Source of the DNA: Zygnema cylindricum | Lineage: Eukaryota; Streptophyta; Zygnematophyceae; Zygnematales; Zygnemataceae | NCBI GenBank assembly: GCA_037447655.1 | Contig: JBBHKE010000902.1 | Span: forward strand, 1 to 36,709 | Length of the DNA stretch: 36,709 nucleotides | Reading direction: 5' to 3' | In this document: positions 1-10,339 of the stretch, piece by piece | How the letters are laid out: the number at the start of each line of letters is the position of its first letter | How positions within the stretch are numbered: the first letter of the stretch is position 1 | Notes under the pieces: generated by a model | What the model saw: the letters and a program-made list of their open reading frames with translations, nothing else | Told to the model about the DNA's origin: nothing | Database searches by the model: none | Translations under genes and position numbers: made by a program

Positions 1-56
1 CCTCTCCCTCTCCCTCTCCCTCTCCCTCTCCCCTCTCCCCTCTCCCCTCTCTCTTT
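1..56. repeat. (CCTCTC)n microsatellite at window edge
   Basis: The + strand is a run of CCTCTC hexamers grading into CCCCTCT, cut by the window edge. The same pyrimidine hexamer recurs at about 2128-2188, 14915-14967, 19225-19680, 28742-28818, 29848-29880 and 31621-31757, so it is a general microsatellite type of this genome. Confidence 0.9.
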
Positions 57-2127
57 TCTTTCTTTGATTCTCTTTTGCACCCCGACTGACAATTTTTTTA
101 CAAATTCTAATTGCAGTTACAAGTGGTCAGCTTATGTGCTGATGTGGTACAAAGTTCACAAAAAGTCACAAGTTAAGGGGCAGGTCACCCATCTGAGTCG
201 AACGAGATAACAAGCTCTAATTTGATACCATAACCAATTATTTTAATCTTTGTTAGTGTACTGTGTTTAGGCAGTGGGATTTGTTTTAGGTCAAAAATAA
301 GGAACGGAATAAACAGGCGAGGTGGTGGGTTTAAGGTACATTTTTCAGTTTAGATGTGAACGTAAATAGAGAATAAGTTCTACAAAGAAAAAGTTCTCAG
401 GAGAGGCAGTAGGGGCATCTTGCAAGCAAAATCTAGTTCTTGTGAAATGGAGGGCAAAAATTAGTCTTTTGAAACTGAGAAGGAACTGTGAAATCTGTTG
501 TGAAACCGAGAAATTAGTCTTGTGAGACTGGCGTAAAGAAGACGATCAACTATACATGTGTGCCACTTTTTGAATTCGGCAGTTTTCTTTTGAAGTATTA
601 TGAAACAGAAATTTGTCTAGAAATGTGGAATTTTTGAAGTTTACTTTTTCATATGATGATTCTTTTGGAGAAACAGTCAGTGGAAATGGTCGAGGTATGT
701 TTAAATGTGTAGTTGTAGTCAGCTTGAAAGACCAATTTTATTTCTTGCAAAAAAAAGGAAGGTTTTGGACATTTGATTCAACATAAAGTGCACATGTGCC
801 AAGTATGCATACTAATTATGCAGTGCATATTTTATTTTTTTATATTTTTTTAAGCTGGGTTTTTGTTGTAGTGATGAGCATTGGTACATTTTTTATCTCA
901 AATCGCAAATTCAAAGACAATTGTCATAAGCCTTTCACAAGTAAATATGATTATCAGGTGTGGTTTACTGATGTAATTCTGGCTAACTTTTTATGTTTGA
1001 CATATCTTCCTGTCCTTACTACTGTAAGGGAAAAAGCCAATTCAGGACCTTTTGCTTTCATTACCGAATGATGTATATGCGCCAATGCAAATTTGAATAT
1101 TATATTTGCAAATTTGAATATTAAGTTTTCAAATTTGATCAGACAAAATAAAAAGATGACATTCAAACATCAGTGTCAACTTTGAACAGTATGATCTTGG
1201 GGAATACACATGGAGTCAAGGTATTTTGGAATTCAAATTACACCTGAAATTAATGTGGCTTGCAAATAAATTAGCATGCAAAAACAAACTTCAAAAGTTT
1301 GCGATTGCTTAAAACTGTCATATCCAAAACACATCTTCAAAATTGTAAAAACAGTCTACTCTTGACAGACCATAGAATCTATAATTCCAAAATTAAATCA
1401 CATGTCATATTAAAATGATTGTATTATAACGTTGCACATAATCCTTAGTTGCTTTGCGTGAACATTTAAGGCCCACGACTGCTCTAAATGGAGACATGAG
1501 AACTGTGGTTACATAGGTTTCTTAAGGCTGTTTTTATAATTCCCCCGATGGCATTTTCAAGAGACCCATTCAATACAGCATTTGAAGATAGAGTTAGAGT
1601 AAACACTAAAAGAACAATGAAGGTTAATTTAACGCGAGACAAGATTTTGATGCTTATTTGCCACGTGTGCAACTAAAATGCCGTGGAGCATAGTAGCTAT
1701 TTCCAGAATTGAGTATTCACATTGCAGGAAAAGTTGGTCCAGACTACAAGCGAACACTTTAAAAACTGTTATACACCAAACTGTACTGTTCAAAATTCGT
1801 AAAAATTCGTTAAGGATAATAATAAAATGGCGCGATATACTTGGATAAACGTCCGCTTGCTATTTTTTTTTCAAATATTTAAAGTAACTTCCAGGAGCCT
1901 TTTCCACTTTTTTGAAATGAAAAACAAGCGCAAAAAATACAATAAACTAGCTTCTACATATGTTTTCTCTGACATACATTTTTCTACCACATCCTTCTCC
2001 TCTCAAAGACTAAACAACGATCGAATGAATCCATTAGGTGAAAAACTTGTGCCTGTCAAATTTTCTATTTCTTTGCCTTTTCCTTTTTTGTTCCATGTAA
2101 TCAGATATTGAAACTTACAGGAATTCA
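57..2127. other. AT-rich sequence without a recognised gene
   Basis: No gene is supported here. The longest open frame (796-1071, +, 91 codons) is hydrophobic and AT-driven and resembles nothing I know. Small features only: two near copies of a motif around GCAAATTTGAATATTA (about 1086-1128), and purine-rich repeats of the type TTAGTCTTKTGARACTG around 460-535. It could be intron or untranslated sequence of a gene running off the left edge, but nothing shows this directly. Confidence 0.5.
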
Positions 2128-2188
2128 ATGTAGAAACTCTCTCTCTCCCCCTCTCTCCCTCCCTCTCTCCCCTCTCTCTCCCTCTCCC
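2128..2188. repeat. CT-rich microsatellite
   Basis: Irregular CTCTCT/CCCTCTC run on the + strand, same composition class as the window-edge repeat. Confidence 0.85.
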
Positions 2189-2385
2189 AATTTTATTTCT
2201 CAATTTCTTCTCACGAGGTACCAAACTAATAGAAGTTACAGCTTTCCTTTAACTTTATTCGTAAATAAAAATAATCTACACTAACAAAGCACCTAACGAT
2301 CGATTTAACTCAGATGTGAACACTTATTGAATCCACACTATTTTCGAACTACATCCGGAAAAAAAAAAAATCTAGATGTGATCCC

Positions 2386-3660
2386 CACGTGGATCTCAGA
2401 AAAGATTTTCTTAATCCCCGTACACTTCACTACATTTTCCGTACAACAGACATCCGTACACGCTTCCTCTTTAGTTCATCTAACTTGCCTCTGTACAAAA
2501 GGACCACCAATACAGCGTCCGTACACAATAATCGTAGGCTTCCCGACCGTACAACAGACCAGAACCAAACTTCCGTGCACAGACACAAAAAAAAAAAAAA
2601 AAAAAGAAAAGCTGTTCACATTTATCTCTGGTACCGTACGGTACTGTACGGTAATGTACTTCCATGAAACTCGTGCAGACTCTTTCCTCCCAGTGGTGCA
2701 ACTTCGCACGTGTGAAGGTCTCCAAGCTCACACCTCCTTCCACAAGCGGCAGTGAGGATCCGGAGGCACGAGACACGCGGTCCAGTAGGCCTCCACGTGG
2801 AACTCCTTGGGAGGTAGCACGTGTGACAATGACGTCAGCTTTAATTGCCACGGGGAGCATTGACTCCGTGATTCCGAGGGCCGGCCGACTGAGGAGGTGA
2901 CACGTGGAGTTTGAGGACGTTCGGTGGACAGCGGGGAGGGTGACGTGGCAAATGCCATCCCGAATATGCGGGGTGTGACGTGACAGAAAGTAGCGGCGTG
3001 ATGTGACGGGTGACGTAGCTCGAAGGGGGGCGAGGGATAGGACGAGAAGGAGAGAGGAACGAGAGGATAGAGGTGAGAGGATAGAGAAGAGAGGAGAGAG
3101 GAGAGGGAGGAGAGGAGAGAGGAGAGTTCAGAAGAGAGGGGAGAGGGGAGAGGGGAGAGGGCGGACGGGGAGAGAGGAGAGAAGAGAAAGGAGGGAGGAG
3201 AGAGAGAGAGAGAGAGGGAGAGAGAGAGTGAGACGAAGTAGCGTTACAGTATAGAACACTGCAATATAAGTACTCAGAGAGAGACATTGGAAGAGGGGAG
3301 GTTGAGTAACGGTGCCGATTGTTCCGTACATATTGTACAGTTTCGTACAGTTTTGACGTACAGATGACACGTTTCCAATACCGAGACCAGTACTCCCCTA
3401 CGGGACGTGACAGCGACAGGAAACGAGTCGAACGGGCGGCAGTCCGGCATTCCGGCATTTCCGTACACAATTTACTGCCGGCTGCGTGACGTTCGCGGAT
3501 GTGGCAGCAGTCGAAACGTATCGACAAGCCGACAGGGCACATGGCATGATGACGTGGACTATTTTCTCTCACCAAAACAGAAGGTTCTTTACAAGAGAAA
3601 ACGACAAAAGAGCGTCCTTGCTAGGGATGCCGTCAATCGATTGATTTTACAGTTCGAACG
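2386..3660. promoter_or_regulatory. GC-richer island with dense ACGT and GTAC cores (orphan promoter-like)
   Basis: This is the most GC-rich unannotated block. It holds five CACGTG G-boxes (2386, 2707, 2794, 2818, 2901), the palindrome TGACGTCA (2830), further TGACGT sites (2941, 2976, 3011, 3550) and eleven GTAC cores between 2419 and 2659, several in the form CCGTACA. A purine tract lies at about 3040-3240 (CT-rich on the minus strand). ACGT cores are bound by plant bZIP/bHLH factors and GTAC is the core of SBP-box sites (family knowledge). No coding exon is recognisable on either side, so the served gene is unknown; it may lie outside the window or be non-coding. Confidence 0.45.
3040..3240. 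repeat. polypurine tract (GAGAGG/GGGAGA)
   Basis: About 200 bases almost entirely G and A on the + strand. Long frames read across it on either strand (for example minus 2841-3575) are low-complexity artefacts. If the island is a promoter firing leftward, the tract would give a pyrimidine-rich leader, which is common in plants; this is inference. Confidence 0.85.
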
Positions 3661-4098
3661 ATAATTTTCTTTCTTTTTTTGATCAATTTTAGCTCGACGC
3701 AAGAGCTTATGTCATCAAGTGCAAAGAGATACAAAATTCGTACTGACTTGACACGAGTTGACGTCAAACTGTATTGATTACTTTTTGACTGTTTTGACTT
3801 TTGGAAAACGACCGGTTCCGCTTCGCGACCGGCTAACATTTAACCGGTGGTCTCCTTCGTTGAAATCAGCAAACCGATAGAACTGAGACATAGAAACTGA
3901 CGAGTTCCTGCTCGCATGTGCAATTCTTTGTAAGTAAAACTACGCCGTGAATCTTTTATAGTGTTGAATAACACTATACCCGCGCTCTTAAATTTTGACC
4001 CTCGAACCCAGAATGGAATTAATAATACAAATCTTTCTACATTAATATAGGTAATGTTTAATTAGCGTCAATAACTCTAATTTGGACGGTATTTGAAT

Positions 4099-5084
4099 CA
4101 TAGTTCAAAAGTAGGCTTTTTTATGGCAGGCCTTTGGTAGGCGCACAACACTTTGCACAAAACTCGCGCAGCGTAGGCATACTGTATGTGTGTGCGTCGT
4201 GCACACTCCTGTACGAACATCCGAATCTGACGTAAGATCAAAGTACAGCGCACGCCGCCGAACGGAATTTTTTAGCGAACTGACACTGCGTAGGATGACA
4301 TTCCGTGGGAAAAAAAACCGGAAAAAAAAAACCTTAAAAATTATCAAATAGCGTAGTTTATTCTATATTTTTCATTACTCTGATTACGGCTATTTCCAAG
4401 TACCGTAAAAAATGAAAGTACGTTGTCTCTTAAATAGAGTGGTGTACGGTCTGTGTCAGACCGTACATAAATGTACCTTTTTAAGTTAAAAAGTACAATA
4501 ATTTAGTTTTAGTAACCGCGGACGCATGAGAATGTGCGTTCTAAAAAGGGAAAAAAACCATGTTGTAAAAAATCCCGTTCACACATATTCGTCTGACAGC
4601 CGCGTTTCGACCGTGTGAACGCCAACGGGGTTGGTCCGTAGGTTTTGGTAATTTTTTTAGCAGTGTGGTAATTTTTGTTTTTTATCGTCCCATACTGCGT
4701 GGTTGGTCAATTTGAGGCTTTATTTAGTGTGGCCCTCAAAATTGCAGACGCTAATATGACAGATTGTCCTTTCGTAAGTTGTGTTATGGGCTTTTCATGT
4801 GATCTTCTTAAATCGCCTACTTTTGATCAACGACCGTCCGATCGCCCAAATCTGACGATTTAAATTAAAAGTCCCTCAAAACTCACAGAAATATTTTTTT
4901 TGTCCGATTTTTTTTCAAAATTTAGACATGTCGTTTAATTCTCTATCGATCGATGTGCACTCAACCCTGTTCCTATTTTATTTCATTTTGCGGCCAATAC
5001 AATATGGGTCTTAAGGGCATATTGTATGTTTTGCGTACAATAGGCATATTGTATGGGCGTACGGACACCTACTTTTGAACTATG
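4099..5084. mobile_element. non-autonomous hAT-like element, copy A (986 bp)
   Basis: Terminal inverted repeats begin CATAGTTCAAAAGTAGGC and end with CCTACTTTTGAACTATG. It is flanked by a perfect 8-bp direct repeat ATTTGAAT at 4091-4098 and 5085-5092, the duplication size of hAT (and P) elements. It shares its right half (about 4775-5084) with copies at 35792-36246 (same orientation) and 34388-34650 (inverted). It carries no transposase frame. About 500 extra bases in the left half are absent from the other copies and include an 11-bp perfect hairpin at 4443-4467. Confidence 0.9.
4443..4467. other. perfect 11-bp hairpin, 3-base loop
   Basis: Stem TGTACGGTCTG at 4443-4453 pairs perfectly with 4457-4467 around the loop TGT. 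It lies in the extra internal segment of element copy A. It could be a protein-binding palindrome; there is no T run to suggest a terminator. Confidence 0.6.
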
Positions 5085-5359
5085 ATTTGAATTGTGTAAT
5101 GTACACAATATGCAAGTCCGTACAAAAACTGTTCGCCATCCGTACAGTGTACAAAAATAGAGTCAGATAAACGGAAAATAGCGTGGCGTCGACAAGGGAA
5201 GTGCACTCAGATTAGCTTCCTACTTGTAAAGACGGGGAAAAATCACTCGAGCCTGTTCTCACATGTTTAAACGTCGATTAATCAAGTTGTAACGGCTATA
5301 CTAGGGGAATGTGTATCAAAATTAGTGTTACATGTGGAATTTATCGTTATTTTTTTGTT

Positions 5360-5450
5360 GGCGTTAGGTCCTTGAATCCAAAATAGAGTTGATAACATTA
5401 TTTGTTTCTTTACACTAATAAATTATCTACACTATTAGCGATTCACAGCG
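5360..5450. mobile_element. right-end fragment of a TA-target miniature element
   Basis: Ends ...ACTATTAGCGATTCACAGCG before TA (5451-5452), matching the family terminus in inverted form. The left end is not visible, so the copy is truncated or diverged. Confidence 0.55.
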
Positions 5451-5570
5451 TACTGTACAAGACACTTCTGTACGTTCTGTCCCTCATTTTTATGTCTCAG
5501 TTATGCAGTACTTGGAAATTTGTACATTCTATGTTTCTGTTTACTAAGGCGCGCGTTCTCCGGGTATTTC

Positions 5571-6076
5571 TAGGGAAATGATCATCGCTGTGACTATTTT
5601 GGTTGCGCGCAGTCACCTACGTCAGCTTGTCAGAGATTGTACTTTCTAAGTACATATTGGTACAATAAAAGTACCGTTGAAATTAGATTTGATTGTCAAT
5701 CCGTTGAACAGGTATGACGTGCAAAATACGGAAATATTGTAACAACCGGTTAAAATTTTGCCGCGCTTGTGATCGTTCACGTAATGCGACGCAACACTTT
5801 TATTTACATGTGGTTGCCGCAGTTTTGTTGCCGTAAACCTTGGCCGACCGTGTGAATTGTTGATTTTTTCATGACGTTCGACGTTCACAAGCGCGGCAAA
5901 TTTTAGCCGGTTATCTCAATATTTCCGTATTTTGCACGTCATAGCTGTTCAATGGATCGACCGTCAAATTTTATTTCAACGGTACTTTGCTTGTACCAAT
6001 GTGTACTTAAAATGTACAATCTTTGACAAGCTGACGTCGGTGACTGCGCGCAACCAAAATAAAATACTGAAAATAG
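5571..6076. mobile_element. foldback element with arms of about 200 bp
   Basis: The segment from 5571 to about 5785 reappears inverted from about 5872 to 6076 (arms share TGCGCGCAGTCACCTACGTC, CAGCTTGTCAGAGATTGTAC and a TGACGTGCAAAATACGGAAA block), with a loop of about 90 bases. The left arm has lost about 15 bases relative to the right. The right arm stops at GAAAATAG, exactly where the hAT terminus TAGTGTTGGG starts (6077). A third arm copy at about 10418-10533 shows the missing end, ...GTCACTGCGATGATCATTTCC. The hAT therefore probably inserted into this element. Confidence 0.8.
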
Positions 6077-6098
6077 TAGTGTTGGGTATCGGGTAGTT
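6077..6098 (+). repeat. 5' terminus of the hAT element (TAGTGTTGGGTATCG)
   Basis: TAGTGTTGGGTATCG is typical in form for hAT inverted-repeat ends and lies about 520 bp before the transposase start. The same 15-mer recurs at 34674, next to sequence related to the hAT 5' region, which supports it as an element end. I could not find its inverse (CGATACCCAACACTA) downstream of the transposase, so the 3' end of the element is not defined. Confidence 0.65.
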
Positions 6099-6114
6099 TC
6101 ATATCGCGATAATC

Positions 6115-6205
6115 TCGATATTCGATATATCGAATATCGATCGAGGAAAGTCCTCGATATATCGTACTGCGACCAACATAAATTATCGCGATATATATCG
6201 CGATA
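6115..6205. repeat. subterminal palindromes of the hAT element
   Basis: Two perfect palindromes lie just inside the 5' terminus: a 26-bp one at 6115-6140 built from TCGATATTCGA-type halves, and a 22-bp one at 6184-6205 built from TATCGCGATAT halves. The 22-bp palindrome is conserved without change at 35433-35454 in the remnant element. hAT transposases bind short subterminal repeats, so these are candidate binding sites (inference). Confidence 0.6.
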
Positions 6206-6598
6206 TATTGAATTTTTAATATAAAATTTTTTTTTTTAATATGTTATTTTAGCGATACTGACAAATTTTCTGAAACGCAACGTACGCCGTGATTTTCGTT
6301 CCGTTACTTATAAGGTAACGCCGCAAAATGTAACGGACGAAAAAGTACTTATACTGTAATACTAATACTGTAACACATATAGATACTTATTTAGTACATA
6401 ATATGGTACAGAACACTAATTTAGTCAAAGTATGATATGAAAAAAAAAAATTGCAGACTGTTCGTTTCAGGCAGGAAGGCAAAAATACCTACCAATTTGC
6501 AATCTGCAATCTGCAGGCAAATTGGTAGCAATTAGTACATTGTTACTTATCCATTACTAGCGATTAATATTGTGCAAAGGTTCCATTTTTTGTTCTCC

Positions 6599-8776
6599 AT
6601 GGATTCCCAAGAGATGGGAGGCAGCATGGGAGGTGAAGAGGATAATGACACTGAACTGCTTCCGGATATGGAAACAATAGAGTTAGAAAATTTATCCGAA
6701 ATTGCAGATCAGTTTAGGGAAGCAAAAAAGGTTGTTCCGAAAGGAGTAAATTCAAAAGTTTGGCATCATTTCAAAGTCCTACATGATGGGAAGCATCCAG
6801 ACAAAGCATTTTGTAATCATTGTTCTATGCCTGTTGCGAGGGGGAAGTCAATGAGTCCTACCAATTTACTATCTCATTTAAAGGTTCACCATAAGAAGTT
6901 ATTTGTAGGTGATAGGTTGAAAGAAATTGAAGAAAAGCGAGGAGCTTTGGAGGATTTCGTAGAGCGAGGATCGGCAACATCCTTCAAAGATAGGCTCATT
7001 CGGTGGATAGTGTTAGACTACCAGCCACTAAGTGTGGTGGAGAGCCCTGAATTTCGAGAGATGATCAAGGGCTTGGCGCCAAAGGTGGCGATACCAGATC
7101 GACGTGGAATAATATCGAGAATGGAGGAAATCGAAATAAAGGTTCGTCTAAGTTTAGGGAAACTCTTGGAAGATGAAACTTTGAGCGTTACCATGGACAC
7201 ATGGACTTCTTTAACAAATGAATCCTATTGTTCTATGACAGCTCACTTTATCAATTCAGAATGGGAGCTTCAAAATGTTTGCTTAGGTTGCTCTCCATTT
7301 CCTGGTAGCCATACAGCAGAAGCAATCGGTGAAAAGTTTAAGGAAATGTTAGGAGGATATAGCATTTCCGAGAAATCGGTGGCCGTTTGTGTTACGGATA
7401 CCGCGGCTGCTATGAAAAAAGCGGGGAAATCCATGTCTTGTGATTGGCATGGTTGTATGGACCATTTGTTGGAGCTAGTTACGGGAAAGTTTTTTAATGG
7501 TCCTAGTGTTGCACAACATTTGAAAAGTGCACGCAATCTTGTGGGATTTTTTCGAAGCTCATCGAGAGCAACTAATATCCTTAAAAATGTTGCTAGTGAA
7601 ATAAAGTGGAAGGTCTTGATACCGGATGTAGCCACTAGGTGGTGGTCCACATACTCCATGCTCACTTCGATTTTGCATTTGAAAATTCCGTTAAAGGCAC
7701 TTATGACAACAATTGTACCACTAAATGCGAGGTTGAGTGAAGAGTCTTGGATGGTCATCGAGAGAGGTGTTGTAATTTTAAAACCTTTTATGGTTGCACA
7801 ACGTGTGTTAGAAGGGGAAAAGTATGTGACTTTGAGTTGGGTGCCGGTAATTGTCCACTCACTACTAAAGGGACTCAAAAAAGTAGTGGAAGACACCTCA
7901 AGTGGTTCATGTGATGATTTGGCGATCAACGCAATTGCGGAGACGATGCTAACCGATTTTGAGACACGATTCGGCACCTTTGAGTTAAAAACTTTACCGA
8001 TGAAAATGTTTATTGCTTGTGCACTAGATCCAAGGACGAAAACCCTAGGATTTTTAACACCTCTAGAGGTAGATAGGGTATGGCAAGAGATTGTGAACAT
8101 GATGTTGGGTAAATTTGACATTGATGCTGAATTTATTGAAAATTGTGAGGGTGGTAGTGAAGGGTTGTTGATGGAAATCGGAAACAACTCAAATGAAAAA
8201 GGTGTGGATGAACTTGATGATGATGATGAGGATGACATCTTCAAAGCATTACAAAAAGATCATCCCATTTCCATGTCTTCGCTAAAGGAATCCGTTCTAA
8301 AACCTTCGAACACGGAACTAACTCGAGATGAGTTTAAGGTTAATTTGCTTCACGAAGTTCAACTTTACAAAGGAAGAAGTGTTTTGGAACATTCAGAACA
8401 CAATCGGGGAAATCCATTAAAGTGGTGGGACGAAAAGAAGAATTTGTTTCCGACATTGAGCTCTTTGGCTCGTATAATTCTAGCTATACCGGCCACTTCG
8501 GCTCCTTCCGAGCGAATATTTTCCATTGCCGGTCAAGTCAACACGGTCAAGCGAAACCGGTTGTCTCCGGAATCGGTTGAAAGACTTGTTTTCCTCAAAG
8601 GTTCTTGGAAAGCAACGGAATCGCTCATCAATATTCGCGATGATAAAGGAAAGAATATTGAAATGGAGGAAAACATTAACGACAACGAGAACAACAAAGT
8701 TGTTGCTAAGAAACGTCGGAAAGAAACGGCAAAGGAAATTGGAGATTGGTGGAATAATTTATCCAACAAAAAATGA
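6599..8776 (+). CDS. hAT-superfamily transposase with BED zinc finger (intact)
   Basis: An uninterrupted frame of 725 codons encodes a cut-and-paste DNA transposase acting in the nucleus. The first ATG (6599) opens MDSQEMGG; the frame is open upstream but has no earlier ATG. An acidic start is followed by a BED finger (about residues 50-100: Trp55, Cys72, Cys75, His93, His97/98). The RNase-H-like core shows the first catalytic Asp in VTMDTWTS and a second in VCVTDTAAAM. The C-terminal hAT dimerisation region is complete (NPLKWWDEKK, LAIPATSAPSERIFSIAG). Length is normal for the superfamily. There are no stops or frameshifts, so it may be young or domesticated; the 5' inverted-repeat end at 6077 argues for a transposon. 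The basic tail (AKKRRKETAKE) could be a nuclear signal. Confidence 0.93.
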   Translation: MDSQEMGGSMGGEEDNDTELLPDMETIELENLSEIADQFREAKKVVPKGVNSKVWHHFKVLHDGKHPDKAFCNHCSMPVARGKSMSPTNLLSHLKVHHKKLFVGDRLKEIEEKRGALEDFVERGSATSFKDRLIRWIVLDYQPLSVVESPEFREMIKGLAPKVAIPDRRGIISRMEEIEIKVRLSLGKLLEDETLSVTMDTWTSLTNESYCSMTAHFINSEWELQNVCLGCSPFPGSHTAEAIGEKFKEMLGGYSISEKSVAVCVTDTAAAMKKAGKSMSCDWHGCMDHLLELVTGKFFNGPSVAQHLKSARNLVGFFRSSSRATNILKNVASEIKWKVLIPDVATRWWSTYSMLTSILHLKIPLKALMTTIVPLNARLSEESWMVIERGVVILKPFMVAQRVLEGEKYVTLSWVPVIVHSLLKGLKKVVEDTSSGSCDDLAINAIAETMLTDFETRFGTFELKTLPMKMFIACALDPRTKTLGFLTPLEVDRVWQEIVNMMLGKFDIDAEFIENCEGGSEGLLMEIGNNSNEKGVDELDDDDEDDIFKALQKDHPISMSSLKESVLKPSNTELTRDEFKVNLLHEVQLYKGRSVLEHSEHNRGNPLKWWDEKKNLFPTLSSLARIILAIPATSAPSERIFSIAGQVNTVKRNRLSPESVERLVFLKGSWKATESLINIRDDKGKNIEMEENINDNENNKVVAKKRRKETAKEIGDWWNNLSNKK

Positions 8777-9088
8777 TTTTACAAAATTATGTTTTTAAGG
8801 GAAGATTTGTAGGGTGCACGGTTATGAGTGTTTGATTTTCAGTTTATTAGTTTGAGAAACATTAGATAATTTTGATTTGGATTTCGAATATTGGGAAATT
8901 GGGAAATTGGAAAATTAGAAAATTCGGGATTTTGGGATTATGGGATAATTACGTGTTTGAATGTTGGAAATATTGGATTATTCGCAAAACATGGACATGC
9001 CGGAGTTTAAAACCTCAAGGAATTTGATTTTTAATTTGAATAATTGCATTTTTGTTTTTATAATTTTTATTTCTATTTTTATTAAATA
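8777..9088. other. AT-rich 3' flank of the transposase
   Basis: No gene. It includes a run of short GGGAAATTGGGAAATTGG-type repeats (about 8890-8950). Probably transposase 3' untranslated and subterminal element sequence. Confidence 0.5.
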
Positions 9089-9540
9089 CTATTTGAAGTG
9101 TATAAAATGTGAATTTTAATTCTTGTTTTTAGGGGTTATATTTTGAAGTGTTTGAAATGTGATTTTTGAATTTTATTTTTATTAATTATTTTTGGAAGTG
9201 TACAAAATGAGAATTTTTATTATTATTTCTATTTATTAATTTTTGAAGTGTATAAAATGTGATCTTTTATTATTATTCTTATTCAATAATTTACGAAATG
9301 TACAAAATGAGAATTATTATCATTATTTTTATTCATTATTTTATGAAGTGTATAAAATGTGAGTTTTTATTATTATTTTTATTAATCATTAAATGAAGTG
9401 TACAAAATGTGAGTTTGTACTATCATTTTTATTTTTTGTTTTTTAACCTGTATAAAATGTGAACTTTTATTCTTATTATTATTAATTATTTTTTGAAGTG
9501 CACAAGTTGTAAAATCGTATTCTTATTTTTATTTTTATTA
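9089..9540. repeat. AT-rich tandem array, about 9 units of 50 bp
   Basis: The phrase GAAGTGTATAAAATGTGA (with variants) recurs at about 9094, 9144, 9195, 9245, 9294, 9345, 9394, 9447 and 9496, a period of about 50 bp. Spacers are TTTTTATTATTATT-like. Units are diverged. It lies between the transposase and the CAG-rich minisatellite and may belong to the hAT 3' region. Confidence 0.85.
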
Positions 9541-9552
9541 ATTGGAGTAACT

Positions 9553-10075
9553 AGTGTCCTCAGCTAGTACTACTGGCAGCAGCAGTAGCACTGCCAGCAG
9601 TTAGTACTACTGGCAGCACTAGTACTACTGCCAACAGCTTGTAATACTGCCAGCAGTTAGTACTACTGGCAGCACTAGTACTACTGGCAGCAGCTTTAAT
9701 ACTGCCAGCAGTTAGTACTACTGGCAGCACTAGTACTACTGCCAACAGCTTTAATACTGCCAGCAGTTAGTACTACTGGCAGCACTAGTACTACTGCCAA
9801 CAGCTTTAATACTGCCAGCAGTTAGTACTACTGGCAGCACTAGTACTACTGCCAACAGCTTTAATACTGCCAGCAGTTAGTACTACTGGCAGCACTAGTA
9901 CTACTGGCAGCAGCTTGTAATACTGCCAGCAGTTAGTACTACTGGCAGCACTAGTACTACTGCCAACACTAATACTACTAACACTAATACTACTGGCAGC
10001 TGCAGTAGTACTGCCAGCAGCTAGTACTACTGGCAGCAGCAATAGCAATGCCAGCACCTAGTATCACTTGCAGTA
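9553..10075. repeat. 55-bp minisatellite built of TAGTACTA and CTGCCAG palindromes
   Basis: Units begin TTAGTACTACTGGCAGCAC and repeat every 55 bp (starts near 9601, 9656, 9711, 9766, 9821, 9876, 9932) with very few differences, fading into degenerate copies at both edges. Each unit alternates CTGCCAG and CTGGCAG around the palindrome TAGTACTA, so single strands can fold. Frames across it on the minus strand are repeat artefacts. Confidence 0.93.
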
Positions 10076-10339
10076 GCAAAAGCACAAATGCTTACGCTGC
10101 AGCTATGGACATGAAAATAATTCCTCTTAATTTTAAGTTTCCAATCACTTTTTTGTTTCCAAAACCACTTTGTTTTCGTTTCTCAAATTCTGGTTCTCAA
10201 TTAATCAATTAACAATTTCCGATTCGCAGTTTTCGGTTCACAGTCTACGTGAAAAAAAAAGAAAAACATCCTCCACCACTTTCACACCTGTCCTAGAATT
10301 ATTAAACAATTAGAATGTATGTTTTTTTTCAAAATTTTC
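10076..10339. other. AT-rich spacer, nothing recognised
   Basis: No gene or clear repeat. It has short runs of TTCCGATTCGCAGTTTTCGG-like sequence only. If the hAT 3' end survives, it should be here or in the arrays, but I see no matching inverted repeat. Confidence 0.5.

Larger units (their letters stand above)
3943..5096. mobile_element. TA-target miniature element split by a later insertion
   Basis: Left end begins after TA at 3941-3942 with CGCCGTGAATC and a TAGTGTTGAATAACACTATA block shared with the copy at 25447. The sequence is interrupted at 4099 by an 8-bp-duplication element and appears to resume at 5093, ending before TA at 5097-5098. Without the insert and its duplicate it would be about 160 bp. 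The left end is clear; the right end is diverged. Confidence 0.55.

Noticed and set aside
796-1071. Small hydrophobic frame at the left
   Set aside because: AT-rich, unrecognised, starts within ordinary sequence, no splice or promoter context.
2841-3575. Minus-strand frame of 244 codons across the purine tract
   Set aside because: Mostly Ser/Pro/Leu low complexity produced by the (GAGAGG)n tract; no domain and no conserved start.
7270-8244. Antisense frame of 324 codons opposite the transposase
   Set aside because: A shadow of the transposase codons with Ser runs from the Asp/Glu-rich segment; no domain.
9560-10057. Minus-strand repetitive frames over the minisatellite
   Set aside because: The frames follow the 55-bp unit and shift when the unit count changes; no gene features.
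9553-10075. CRISPR-like appearance of regular repeats
   Set aside because: Repeats are contiguous without unique spacers, and the genome is a plant nucleus; this is a minisatellite.
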